Shown here: one piece after another, positions 7,939-15,521 of the stretch
Numbering within the stretch: the stretch's first letter is position 1
Layout: each line of letters starts with the position of its first letter
Source: Thermoplasmata archaeon
GTDB taxonomy: Archaea; Thermoplasmatota; Thermoplasmata; Thermoplasmatales; Thermoplasmataceae
Assembly (NCBI GenBank): GCA_021850835.1
Contig: JAJZKS010000002.1
Coordinates: forward strand, 1-24,918
Direction of reading: 5' to 3'
DNA: 24,918 bases
The notes under the pieces: generated by a model
The model's input: only the letters and a program-made list of their open reading frames with translations
Told to the model about the DNA's origin: nothing
Databases searched by the model: none
Position numbers and translations under genes: made by a program

Positions 7939-8961
7939 ATGATCAGGTTTGGAATAGCTGGGATACCTCTTACCAGCAAAGGGAGAACTTTTATTGAGTC
8001 TGTTGAAGACGCCCACAATCTAGGATTGAACGCCCTTGAGGTGCAACTTCTCCGTGTAAATGTTGAAGAAAGTCCTGCGATAGAATATGCAGGAATGAAT
8101 CCAAGAGATATTGAATCATCAATTATAGTCGATGTTCTCAGGCAGGATGAGGATGGCAATTATGTTGGCATTGGCATAGACAGTGTCATAGAAGAGGATG
8201 ATATCGTCCAGGAACTCTTCTGGAACATGGCCAGAAATTATGACGACCTAATGGATGGTGGAAAACTGGCCAAGGAATTAGATGTAGAACTTTCCATGCA
8301 CGCGCCATACTACATGGAACTCCTTCAGGAGGATGAAATGGGAGACAAATCCTATAATCACCTGAAATGGACCCTCATGATAGGGAAAGCAATGACTGCC
8401 CACAGGGTCATAACCCATACCGGTTTTTATTTCGGCAACAAGAAGGACAGTCTGAAGCGTGCAATTGACATTTATTCCGATCTCTCACAGAAATATTCCC
8501 CCGAGCATGGATATCCGTTCATAGGTGTAGAATCCTCTGGAAAAACGGAAATTTTCGGGACGACAACAGAACTTGTTTCCCTTGCAAAGAAAGTAAAAGA
8601 CATAGAGCCGATCCTTAATTTCCCACATATTCACTCAATAAACGCAGGATCACTTATCGAAGTCAAGGACTTTGATGCGGTTATAAGTGAATTTTCAAAA
8701 TATTCAAAGGGAGACCTTTACACAGAATTCGCAGGTGTTGAATACCAGGACCACAATGAAGAAAAGCTCACTGCAATCAAGCACGGGGACCTCAAATTTG
8801 AAACTCTTGCTGAATCCCTGATAGATTATGATTCAGACATGACCATAATCTCAAGTTCTCCTTTGCTTGAGCATGATGCCCAGTACATGAACCTCATTTA
8901 TCTGAGGGCCCTATCAAAGAAATACCAAAAGAAAGCAGCAGCCAAGAAAACGGTAACTTAA
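7939..8961 (+). CDS. Endonuclease IV-like (AP endonuclease family 2) TIM-barrel protein
   Basis: A 340-aa TIM-barrel protein of the xylose isomerase/endonuclease IV superfamily. The start MIRFGIAGIPLTSKG, then HAPYYMELL (residues 114-122), ITHTGFYFG (156-164), FIGVESSG (about 193-200), NFPHIHSI (about 230-237) and YTEFAGVEY carry the His, Glu and Asp positions that bind metals in this fold. It may be an abasic-site endonuclease, but related barrels include sugar isomerases, so the substrate is inferred. The frame is open back to an ATG at 7810, yet the TATA box at 7906-7913 sits inside that extension and the conserved sequence begins at MIRFG, so 7939 is the likely leaderless start. The downstream small gene follows after 11 nt. 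Confidence 0.85.
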   Translation: MIRFGIAGIPLTSKGRTFIESVEDAHNLGLNALEVQLLRVNVEESPAIEYAGMNPRDIESSIIVDVLRQDEDGNYVGIGIDSVIEEDDIVQELFWNMARNYDDLMDGGKLAKELDVELSMHAPYYMELLQEDEMGDKSYNHLKWTLMIGKAMTAHRVITHTGFYFGNKKDSLKRAIDIYSDLSQKYSPEHGYPFIGVESSGKTEIFGTTTELVSLAKKVKDIEPILNFPHIHSINAGSLIEVKDFDAVISEFSKYSKGDLYTEFAGVEYQDHNEEKLTAIKHGDLKFETLAESLIDYDSDMTIISSSPLLEHDAQYMNLIYLRALSKKYQKKAAAKKTVT

Positions 8962-8972
8962 GGTGAGAAAAA

Positions 8973-9266
8973 GTGGCAAGAACATATCCGGTCAAGAAAG
9001 GAGTTTCAATTGAACCTCCTGAACTCCTTGCTAGGACAAAGGAATCAGCAGGCAATGGGGAATTGAGGGAAGGACACGTTTACTGCACACTTCCCGGAAT
9101 CAAGAGCATAGAAATATATAGGGAGGGGAAGAATCTGGCAGTGAACACTGAGAACGATGCCGGAAATCCTGACCCATTGAAGACCATCAGGCTTTTTAAT
9201 GACCTTATAGAGAAACTCACAGGTTATACTTCAAAGGAACGGAAAAAGAAATTTTCCCAGCTTTAA
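8973..9266 (+). CDS. Small conserved archaeal protein, DUF5611/COG4004 type
   Basis: A 97-aa soluble protein. The opening TYPVKKGV, the central GIKSIEIYREGKNLAVNTE and the closing RLFNDLIEKLTGYTSKERKK match my recollection of the archaeal DUF5611 (COG4004) family, whose biochemical function is not known. It starts with GTG at 8973, preceded by a ribosome-binding site AAGGTGAG at 8960-8967 that overlaps the stop codon of the upstream TIM-barrel gene. The two genes are therefore co-transcribed, and the internal gene uses a Shine-Dalgarno site while the first gene does not. The family name is from memory; the gene itself is well supported. Confidence 0.82.
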   Translation: MARTYPVKKGVSIEPPELLARTKESAGNGELREGHVYCTLPGIKSIEIYREGKNLAVNTENDAGNPDPLKTIRLFNDLIEKLTGYTSKERKKKFSQL

Positions 9267-9564
9267 GGGCTTTTTGATCCCTATCCAATTCTCCTGCCCG
9301 AACCTGCGGAGCTTGAACATGTTATGTGGCTGGAGCCAGGTGCTTTTAATCCAACTTTAGAAATCAATAAGGGGGTGAAGGAACTGTGGGGGCTAATTTT
9401 TGTTGACATCTTACCTGGAACTGGGGATTGTCATTAGGGAGAATCACTATAAATTACTTGAAACGACGATCCGTCAGCCTTAAGCAATATGCAGATAACG
9501 TTACGTTCCATATAATATGAAAAATTGAAAAAATTTAGAATTTTAAAGGTTTTTCAAGTAAAGA
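9267..9564. other. Intergenic region with an orphan TATA box and no recognised gene
   Basis: About 300 nt between the convergent DUF5611-type and HTa genes. A forward frame of 37 codons (ATG 9324 to TAG 9435-9437) is not recognisable and has no ribosome-binding site. A good forward TATA-like sequence, CTATAAAT at 9447-9454, has no credible gene after it and could serve a short non-coding RNA running towards the HTa 3' end. The right edge is AT-rich and holds the HTa terminator. Confidence 0.5.
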
Positions 9565-9571
9565 TTACTTG
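9520..9571 (-). terminator. Hairpin and T-tract terminator of HTa
   Basis: A perfect 7-bp inverted repeat with a 3-nt loop (CAAGTAA at 9555-9561, TTACTTG at 9565-9571) spans the HTa stop codon. In the direction of HTa transcription it is followed by T-rich tracts (TTTTTTC, TTTTTC). Archaeal termination relies mainly on such oligo-T tracts. Confidence 0.6.
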
Positions 9572-9834
9572 TATTTTATCTTGCTTGATGCTCTAAAGAC
9601 AAATTTCTTCTTGGAAGGAACCTCGATTATTTTCTTTGTCTGTGGGTTCCTTGCCTTTCTGGCCTGCTGTGTCTTTCTCTCGAAGATTCCAAATCCAGCG
9701 AGGTTAATCTTGCTGTTTCTGTCCGCCTCGGAGACTACAGTGTCCAAGAAGGTCTTGATCACGTTTCTCGCGACCTTCTGGGTTGTGCCAGTCTTTTTAG
9801 ATACTGTCTTAGAGAGCTCACTTATTCCTACCAT
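9565..9834 (-). CDS. HU-family DNA-binding protein HTa (Thermoplasmatales histone)
   Basis: An 89-aa basic protein of the bacterial HU/IHF family. It starts MVGISELSK, contains the dimer-core stretch INLAGFGIFERK (about 43-54), the DNA-binding beta-arm RKARNPQTKKIIEVP and the ending VFRASSKIKYK. Thermoplasmatales lost eukaryote-like histones and use this horizontally acquired HU homologue, HTa, as the main chromatin protein; the sequence closely resembles what I know of Thermoplasma HTa. A strong ribosome-binding site GAGGAGG at 9841-9847 lies 6 nt before the ATG, suiting an abundant protein. It is monocistronic, flanked by long intergenic regions on both sides. Confidence 0.95.
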   Translation of the reverse strand: MVGISELSKTVSKKTGTTQKVARNVIKTFLDTVVSEADRNSKINLAGFGIFERKTQQARKARNPQTKKIIEVPSKKKFVFRASSKIKYK

Positions 9835-9840
9835 GACATC

Positions 9841-9877
9841 CCTCCTCTATGATAATATTGTTAGTTCTATTAAAATA
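9841..9877 (-). promoter_or_regulatory. HTa promoter and ribosome-binding site
   Basis: A reverse-strand AT box, TATTTTAAT at 9869-9877, precedes GAGGAGG at 9841-9847. The implied leader is short, just enough to include the ribosome-binding site. Other AT-rich stretches further upstream could be alternative promoters. Confidence 0.4.
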
Positions 9878-10204
9878 TTTGTATTGCATTTTTTCTGCAA
9901 ATGAGAAATTGTTGACTTTTCTGATATTCTGAATTTATGATAAAAATTATGGAATATTAATTTGTTTATTTTTTATATTTATTTGTTGTGATCTGGGGAG
10001 CCTGGCGCTTGTAAAGTCCCTTTTTTCTAATGTTACAAGAAATCTAGATTTTCAGTGGGGGTGCATTATAATTGAGAATACAGTGAGTCGTTGTTTCTTT
10101 ATTCATCAGTTGCATGCTCGGATTTCATTTTCCAAACCACCATGATCTGATTCAATAGAGGAACAAATTGTCTATAGGAATAATCAGGCACGCTATGTTA
10201 AAGG

Positions 10205-10212
10205 ATTAAATA
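10205..10212 (+). promoter_or_regulatory. TATA box for speE
   Basis: ATTAAATA lies 20-27 nt before the GTG codons at 10229 and 10235. Typical spacing fits the second GTG slightly better. Confidence 0.45.
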
Positions 10213-10228
10213 CAATCCTCCTATTGAA

Positions 10229-11062
10229 GTGATTGTGAAGTTAATAGAAAACTGGTTTTCAGAGAGATATTCAGACAATCTGCAACTGTCCTTCAGGGTA
10301 AAGGACCAATTGCTTTCAGTCAAGACCGACTTCCAGCGGATTGACGTTTTCGATACTTATGACTTCGGTAAGCTGCTGACAATAGATGGCACCGTGCAGC
10401 TGACAGAAAGGGATGAATTCGTCTACCACGAAATGATAACAATGGTGCCATACTACCTTGCCAGGCGAGCACCTGAAAGCGCTCTCGTCATAGGCGGAGG
10501 TGACGGGGGAACAGCCGGCCAGCTCCTTAAGATGGGCTTCAAGAAAGTTGTTAATGTAGAGATCGACACACAAGTTGTGGAAGTCTGCAAGAAGCATTTT
10601 TATGATCTTTATAAGTCATTTGAGGACAAGAAGGTTGACCTCAGGATCGAAGATGGCGTTAAATACATCAAGACCACAAGCGAGAAATTTGATCTGGTCA
10701 TTATTGATTCAACTGATCCCGTTGGCCCCGCCGAAGGCCTTTTCATGGAGGATTTTTATAGGGCAATTAAGGGAGTGCTTTCAGAGGATGGGATAGTGGT
10801 TACACAATCAGGTTCCCCATTTTACCAACCCAAGGCCCTACAGATGGCTCACGGCGGAATGAGCAAGGTTTTCTCCAAAGTAGCAAGTTACACAGCCTTC
10901 ATACCAACATATCCAAGCGGATTCTGGTCCTTTACCATGGGGCTTGACTACGAACCAATGCAAAGAAATGGGGAAATCAAATCTGGCAGATATTTTAATG
11001 AGGGCGTCCTGCGGGGCTCATTCAGCCTTCCGCAGTTCGTGAAGGACCTCATAAACCAGTAG
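10229..11062 (+). CDS. speE: Spermidine synthase (polyamine aminopropyltransferase)
   Basis: It transfers an aminopropyl group from decarboxylated SAM to a diamine or polyamine acceptor in the cytosol; thermophilic archaea need polyamines to protect nucleic acids. It has 277 aa, as usual. Visible motifs are [20 protein letters not shown] (residues 50-69), the nucleotide-binding GGGDGG (89-94), VEIDTQVVE (110-118) and [13 protein letters not shown] (160-172), where D160 is the expected catalytic aspartate. The listed start is GTG at 10229; GTG at 10235 (MKLIENWF) is equally plausible given the TATA spacing. The acceptor specificity (putrescine, agmatine or longer amines) cannot be read from the sequence. 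It is monocistronic and convergent with the next gene. Confidence 0.93.
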   Translation: MIVKLIENWFSERYSDNLQLSFRVKDQLLSVKTDFQRIDVFDTYDFGKLLTIDGTVQLTERDEFVYHEMITMVPYYLARRAPESALVIGGGDGGTAGQLLKMGFKKVVNVEIDTQVVEVCKKHFYDLYKSFEDKKVDLRIEDGVKYIKTTSEKFDLVIIDSTDPVGPAEGLFMEDFYRAIKGVLSEDGIVVTQSGSPFYQPKALQMAHGGMSKVFSKVASYTAFIPTYPSGFWSFTMGLDYEPMQRNGEIKSGRYFNEGVLRGSFSLPQFVKDLINQ

Positions 11063-11105
11063 TATTTTTCTTGCTCTTCCCTTATATTTAAAATTTAAAA
11101 ATGGA

Positions 11106-11519
11106 TTATTTCACTTTCCACTTTTCCATGGATTCTTTGAGGATCCCTTCATATCTGGGCCCAAGGTGCCTGGCAATTTTTTGCAGGTCTCTCAGGTTCT
11201 TAACGAAGTTATGTTTGCTAGAACTGTCCACAAGGGAGTGGAATTTCTTGGTCTCCTGTACGACTTTTGCAAAATAGTATGCAAAGATGATGGAAACTAG
11301 AAGAGCGATTGCAAAGATCCATGTCTCCCAGGCACCAGTTGAGACAAGGGTGAACCCTGAGGATTTTAAGGCAGGGTTGTTCACTATAAGATCATTAATC
11401 GTCATGATGAGTATGACTGCGCCGAGTGCGAGAAAAGCGAGGTAAATATATGACTGGTATTGTCTCCAGGATCTGCTCATGGTTTCGTTGAACCATAAAA
11501 CCGCATTATTTAATCCCAT
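11106..11519 (-). CDS. Small membrane protein with two transmembrane helices (DUF3198-like)
   Basis: A 137-aa protein with two clear hydrophobic helices, about residues 25-44 (YLAFLALGAVILIMTI) and 67-86 (WIFAIALLVSIIFAYYFAKV), joined by a short loop and followed by a charged helical C-terminal domain (about 88-137). The layout, and my memory of a Thermoplasma family with a structurally studied C-terminal domain, suggest DUF3198; this name is tentative. The function is unknown. It is the last gene of a reverse-strand set after the pyrophosphatase (23 nt gap) and kae1-bud32, and so is probably on the same mRNA. Confidence 0.75.
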   Translation of the reverse strand: MGLNNAVLWFNETMSRSWRQYQSYIYLAFLALGAVILIMTINDLIVNNPALKSSGFTLVSTGAWETWIFAIALLVSIIFAYYFAKVVQETKKFHSLVDSSSKHNFVKNLRDLQKIARHLGPRYEGILKESMEKWKVK

Positions 11520-11542
11520 CGATTAAAGGTTTCAACAACATG

Positions 11543-12082
11543 TCATAAGTTCCCATTTGAAAGAAATGAAACCAACTGCTCCAATGCCATTGACCTATGC
11601 GAAATACTGTTCTTTTCGTCAATGGTCATTTCTGCAAGGGTCCTCCCCTCTCCGGATGGAACAAAAATGGGGTCAAAGCCAAATCCGCCTTCGCCCCTTA
11701 TCTCAAGTGAGATTTTGCCTTCAAGCGTACCTGTAAACTGATGGAACGCACCGTTTGCACATAATGTGATTACAGTCACGAATCTCGCAGATCTGCCCAT
11801 ACCCTCCATAAGCCTTATGATGCCCCGGTTGCCTATCTTTTTGGAAACAAATGAAGAGTAGGGGCCAGGGAAACCATTCAGGGAGTCTATGTAAAGTCCA
11901 GTATCCTCAAGGAAAAACGGGCTTTCTATGAAGGGGGCAAGTTTCCTGGCGCTGTCGGCTGATATCTCTGAGGTCTCGTCAGCCTGTATTTCTTCGTAGG
12001 ACATCCTTGCCCATTCAATTAGAATATTGGATTTTTTGAGTTTTTCCCATATCTCCTGAAATTTATGCTCATTGCTTGTCAC
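11543..12082 (-). CDS. rdgB: XTP/dITP pyrophosphatase (RdgB/HAM1 family)
   Basis: It hydrolyses deaminated purine nucleotides (ITP, dITP, XTP) to monophosphates and so keeps hypoxanthine and xanthine out of nucleic acids. It has 179 aa, the family's usual size. Motifs are TSNEHKFQEI near the N-terminus (substrate-binding position of the family's T-x-N-x-x-K), EDTGLYIDSLNGFPGPYSS (about 58-76, with the metal-binding acidic residues), GGFGFDPIFVP and SHRSMAL near the end. The start is GTG at 12082, because the conserved TSN motif follows directly. It begins 8 nt after the end of kae1-bud32, so the genes form an operon joining tRNA modification and nucleotide cleansing. Confidence 0.92.
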   Translation of the reverse strand: MTSNEHKFQEIWEKLKKSNILIEWARMSYEEIQADETSEISADSARKLAPFIESPFFLEDTGLYIDSLNGFPGPYSSFVSKKIGNRGIIRLMEGMGRSARFVTVITLCANGAFHQFTGTLEGKISLEIRGEGGFGFDPIFVPSGEGRTLAEMTIDEKNSISHRSMALEQLVSFLSNGNL

Positions 12083-12090
12083 GAACTTAA

Positions 12091-13692
12091 TCAGACGTAC
12101 CGCCTCCTCCTTTCAAGCTCAGAAACCGTGGCAAAGACTTCATTCCACTTGGCAAAACTTTCCCGATATCCCTTCCTGAATGTGGACATCTCAGTTTCTG
12201 CCCTAATGGAGGCAGCTTTGAGGGATTCATCAAATAGGTAAACATCCACAGCCATGTCTTCAATCTCAGAATCCGACTTTCCCATGCTTGTGTCTATGAA
12301 GAAAGGCTTTCCGTCTTCTGCAACAAGCACATTGGATACAGTCAGATCACCATGGGTTATGCCAGCTGAATGCATTTTGCCGACATAGGAACCCAGTTGG
12401 TGAATGGTTCCTTCAACGCTGTCCCGTTCCTTCATATAATTCCTGAGGGTGCCTCCTGTTATTCTCTCATAAGTAGTTGAAAATTTAACAGGGTCAACAT
12501 CATATACACCGGGAAACGGAATGCCTATTTCCCTTCCCTTAAGTATGATGCTTAGCTCGTTTCTCATCCTCGCAATCCTAATGTTGTTGTCAAGCTCAAG
12601 GTTCCTGTATGTCTTGGGGATCCGCATCTTCGTGACAGTTTCTCTGCCGCGGTATTCGGTGATGCTGACTACAGATTCAGCTCCACGGTTTTCCGGAATA
12701 TTTCTTCCGGAATCTGGTATCCACGGCACTTCAACCTGGTCTATCCTGAACCTCTGGTCTACCGTAGCCTCATCCAGTCCAATCCTGTGGCCGTTCTTGT
12801 ACATAAGAAGCCCAGCTTGTGCAATCATAGCGCCATTGTCCATGCAGTACTGATCAGCAGTGAGGTAGGCTTTTATTCCAAGATGCGCTGAGAGCTCTGA
12901 AATCATCTCCCTGAGACGGAGGTTCTTGGCAACCCCTCCCGCAAGCAGTATTTCATCTTTTGATGTTTGGTGAAGCCCCCTTTCAAGAACTTCCAGGAGC
13001 ATTGCAAATGAATATTCCTGAACACTGAAACATACGTCCTCAGGACTTTCTCCCTTTTTCAGGTGTTCTCTGGCTGCAGTGTAAATGCCTGAGAATGAAG
13101 TGTCCATACCCTTAACTGAGTATGGCAAATCAATGAGTTTTTTTCCCTGCAGGGCAAGTCTCTCTATTTGCGGCCCTCCTGGGAACGGGAATCCTATATC
13201 TCTACCAAGCTTGTCAAGGAGATTTCCCAGCCCAATGTCCATAGTTTCCCCCATTACCCTGTATCGCCCATTGGAGTGAGATATCACCTGGGTGTTCCCG
13301 CCTGAAACGTAAAGCATTATTGGGTCTGATGCGCCCGTTACCTTCCTTCCAATTTCAACATGGCCAAGGGGGTGGTTAACTCCCACTATTGGCTTGCCTG
13401 CTTTCACAGAAATCGTTCGAGCAGCTGTGGCAGCAATTCTTAGGCAAGGTCCCAGCCCCGGGCCTCTGGAATATGCCACAAGATCCACGTCATCGAGCCG
13501 AAGCCCAGCGTTTTGCATTGCGCCATCAATAACATCCTTTACGTTGTCAGCGTGGTGCTGTGCCGCTTCTCTCGGATGGATACCGCCATTGGGGTTATGG
13601 TAGGTCCTGGAAACGTTGCTGAGAATATTCTTCTGGTCAACAATCCCGCAACTTATGGTGTGAGCAGTCCCTTCTATCCCAAGAGCAATCAA
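12091..13692 (-). CDS. Bifunctional Kae1-Bud32 fusion of the KEOPS complex (tRNA t6A synthesis)
   Basis: A 533-aa fusion. Residues 1-325 form Kae1/TsaD, which transfers the threonylcarbamoyl group to A37 of ANN-decoding tRNAs: metal-binding H107 and H111 (NHPLGH), nucleotide motif SGGNTQ (130-135), MDTSFSG (196-202) and AGGVAKN (251-257). Residues of about 340-533 form the small kinase/ATPase Bud32: HGDLTVSN (447-454) is the catalytic loop and IDTSMG (466-471) the metal-binding segment, where many homologues have IDFG. Fusion of the two is known in several archaea, including Methanocaldococcus. The start is TTG at 13692, about 30 nt after a TATA box, suggesting a leaderless mRNA. It heads the operon with rdgB. 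Confidence 0.94.
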   Translation of the reverse strand: MIALGIEGTAHTISCGIVDQKNILSNVSRTYHNPNGGIHPREAAQHHADNVKDVIDGAMQNAGLRLDDVDLVAYSRGPGLGPCLRIAATAARTISVKAGKPIVGVNHPLGHVEIGRKVTGASDPIMLYVSGGNTQVISHSNGRYRVMGETMDIGLGNLLDKLGRDIGFPFPGGPQIERLALQGKKLIDLPYSVKGMDTSFSGIYTAAREHLKKGESPEDVCFSVQEYSFAMLLEVLERGLHQTSKDEILLAGGVAKNLRLREMISELSAHLGIKAYLTADQYCMDNGAMIAQAGLLMYKNGHRIGLDEATVDQRFRIDQVEVPWIPDSGRNIPENRGAESVVSITEYRGRETVTKMRIPKTYRNLELDNNIRIARMRNELSIILKGREIGIPFPGVYDVDPVKFSTTYERITGGTLRNYMKERDSVEGTIHQLGSYVGKMHSAGITHGDLTVSNVLVAEDGKPFFIDTSMGKSDSEIEDMAVDVYLFDESLKAASIRAETEMSTFRKGYRESFAKWNEVFATVSELERRRRYV

Positions 13693-13718
13693 CGTTATCC
13701 CGGAGAAATCTTAATTTG

Positions 13719-13726
13719 ATATTTAA
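13719..13726 (-). promoter_or_regulatory. TATA box for kae1-bud32 operon
   Basis: Reverse-strand TTAAATAT centred about 30 nt before the TTG at 13692; no ribosome-binding site lies between them. Confidence 0.6.
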
Positions 13727-13832
13727 GTGTGAACAAATAGTCAGCGGGAATCAGGACTGAACCTATCAATCTCTAACGATTTCCATATAGTTCTGTGCAA
13801 ACAATTTTCTACAAAAGGTGCAATGTGAGACA

Positions 13833-13842
13833 TTTTTATTAA
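13833..13842 (+). promoter_or_regulatory. Promoter candidate for rps6e-aIF2-gamma
   Basis: TTTTTATTAA predicts a start about 25 nt downstream and a leader of roughly 40 nt that includes the purine-rich GAGAGGAAATT just before the ATG at 13904. A weaker AT box nearer the ATG (about 13876-13884) would instead give a leaderless mRNA. Confidence 0.4.
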
Positions 13843-13903
13843 TGAGATAGGCATAAGCAAGAACCTAGTTCAACACAATATCATAGGTCCAAGAGAGGAA
13901 ATT

Positions 13904-14293
13904 ATGGCAAATTCAGTTGCAATCATTGCTGACGGCAAGAGTGGAAAAACATACAAGAAGGAAGTTACTCCAGAAAATCTTAATTCCCTAGTTGGGAGGA
14001 AGATTGGAGATGAAGTGGACGGCATATTCTTTGAGCTTCCGGGATACAGGCTCAAGATTACAGGGGGAAGCACAAACGATGGTTTCCCGATGAAATCTGA
14101 CCTTCAGATATCCGGCAGGAAGAGGATCCTCAGGATATTTAACAAAGGGAAAAGGGCAAAAAACGGATACAGGAAGAGAGTAACATTCAGGGGTTCTATT
14201 ATTGGGGCAGATGTGGCACAGTTGAACCTTAAGGTTACACAATATGGCCCAAACCCTCTGGAAGCGCCAAAAGAGGAAGAGAAGAAGGAATAA
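13904..14293 (+). CDS. rps6e: 30S ribosomal protein S6e
   Basis: A 129-aa archaeal/eukaryotic small-subunit ribosomal protein. GRKIGDEVDG (residues 32-41) and the family signature GGSTNDGFPMK (54-64) are present, followed by basic segments (RKRILRIFNKGKRAKNG) that contact rRNA, and a short acidic C-terminal tail (EEEKKE). It lacks the long phosphorylated C-terminal helix of eukaryotic S6, as expected in archaea. The gene for aIF2-gamma begins one base after its stop codon. This S6e-aIF2-gamma pairing recurs in archaea and places ribosome and initiation-factor synthesis under one promoter. Confidence 0.95.
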   Translation: MANSVAIIADGKSGKTYKKEVTPENLNSLVGRKIGDEVDGIFFELPGYRLKITGGSTNDGFPMKSDLQISGRKRILRIFNKGKRAKNGYRKRVTFRGSIIGADVAQLNLKVTQYGPNPLEAPKEEEKKE

Positions 14294-14294
14294 A

Positions 14295-15521
14295 ATGGCA
14301 AAGCTCCCTCAGCCTTCCGTAAATATCGGAATGGTTGGTCATGTTGACCATGGAAAGAGTACCCTCACAAAGGCACTGACCGGCACAAAGACAGATATAC
14401 ACTCTGAGGAAATCAAGAGAGGCATATCCATAAAGCTTGGTTATGCCGAAACGTCGGTGTACAAGTGCAGGGGCCCAGGAGGGGAAGAATTCTACTCACG
14501 CGAAAAGACAAACGGTGACTGTGAACTCGATAGGGTCATTTCATTTGTAGATGCCCCAGGGCACGAAACGCTCATGGCCACAATGCTTTCCGGGTCGTCC
14601 ATTATGAATGGTGCACTTCTCGTTATTGCTGCAAACGAGAAATGCCCGCAGCCGCAAACAAGGGAACACCTTACTGCCCTGGACATAATGGGGATAAAGA
14701 ACATTGTAGTTGTGCAGAACAAGATTGACCTTGTTACTAGGGAAAGGGCACTGGAAAGCTATAATGAAATCAAGTCATTCCTTAAGGGAAGCTCTGCTGA
14801 GAATGCACCGGTAATACCTGTGAGCGCCTATCACAATTCTAATATCGACACGCTTTTCAGGGCTATTGAAGAGCTTATTCCAGATCCCAAATTCGACCCA
14901 GGTGCACCACCAAGGATGTATGTTGCAAGGTCATTCGATGTTAACAGGCCTGGCGTACTGCCCAGTGAAATGAAAGGTGGGGTCTTAGGTGGCTCCCTAG
15001 TTGAAGGGGAACTTGCAGTTGGAGATGAAATTGAAATCGTTCCGGGCCTCCAGATGGCAAAAGGAGGCAAGCAAGTCTGGGAGAATGTCATTACAACCAT
15101 AACATCCCTTATGGCAGGAAAGAGCTCTTACGACCGGATAAGACCGGGAGGTCTTGCTGCAGTTGGCACCACTCTGGATCCGTTCCTCACCAAGGGGGAT
15201 TCCTTTACAGGACGTATTGTGGGAAAAGTTGGGCAGGTCCCTCCAACAATTTTTTCATTGACCATTGACTCCCATTTGCTCAAGAGAGTTGTAGGGTTCC
15301 AGGAGGAGCAGAAGGTTGATCCCATAAGGTCCAAGGAAAACCTGATGCTCACAGTAGGGACATCGAACACTGTTGGCCAGGTGGGCAATGTCAGGGACGG
15401 CAAGGTTGAAATAAACCTGAAGTACCCCGTGGCAGCCTTTGAAGGTGAAAGAGTAGCTGTCGGCAGGAGAATCTCCAACAGGTGGAGACTTATTGGATAC
15501 GGAAACATAATTTCCGTTTAA
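14295..15521 (+). CDS. eif2g: Translation initiation factor aIF2, gamma subunit (GTPase)
   Basis: The GTPase subunit of aIF2, which brings Met-tRNAi to the small ribosomal subunit. It has 408 aa from the ATG at 14295; the frame stays open 51 nt upstream into rps6e, but this ATG begins MAKLPQPSVNIGMVGHVDHG as expected. Motifs: G1 GHVDHGKS (15-22), switch I region EIKRGISIKLGY (39-50), G3 DAPGH (86-90), G4 NKID near 132, G5 SAY near 167, then two beta-barrel domains. The zinc knuckle between switch I and G3 is degenerate: only C58 and C76 remain where four cysteines are usual. The last 4 nt overlap the convergent glycosylase gene. Confidence 0.96.
   Translation: MAKLPQPSVNIGMVGHVDHGKSTLTKALTGTKTDIHSEEIKRGISIKLGYAETSVYKCRGPGGEEFYSREKTNGDCELDRVISFVDAPGHETLMATMLSGSSIMNGALLVIAANEKCPQPQTREHLTALDIMGIKNIVVVQNKIDLVTRERALESYNEIKSFLKGSSAENAPVIPVSAYHNSNIDTLFRAIEELIPDPKFDPGAPPRMYVARSFDVNRPGVLPSEMKGGVLGGSLVEGELAVGDEIEIVPGLQMAKGGKQVWENVITTITSLMAGKSSYDRIRPGGLAAVGTTLDPFLTKGDSFTGRIVGKVGQVPPTIFSLTIDSHLLKRVVGFQEEQKVDPIRSKENLMLTVGTSNTVGQVGNVRDGKVEINLKYPVAAFEGERVAVGRRISNRWRLIGYGNIISV

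Larger units (their letters stand above)
9835..10228. other. Divergent intergenic region between HTa and spermidine synthase
   Basis: About 390 nt. The HTa-proximal part (9850-9990) is extremely AT-rich; the rest has mixed composition with no credible open frame, tRNA-like cloverleaf or repeat that I could find. It must hold the promoters of both neighbours: the HTa box near 9873 and the speE box at 10205-10212. Roughly 200 nt in the middle remain unexplained. Confidence 0.6.

Noticed and set aside
9324..9437. 37-codon forward frame after the DUF5611-type gene
   Set aside because: No ribosome-binding site, no TATA box at the right distance and no recognisable sequence; kept only as a note on the intergenic region.
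10014..10120. Candidate small frames and a possible structured RNA between HTa and speE
   Set aside because: Frames are under 20 codons and the inverted repeats found are only about 4 bp; nothing resembling a tRNA or a known RNA.
11063..11105. TATTTAAAATTTAAAAA region between convergent genes as a regulatory palindrome
   Set aside because: Simple AT-rich spacer; the T-rich stretches can serve as terminators for both genes without invoking a specific site.
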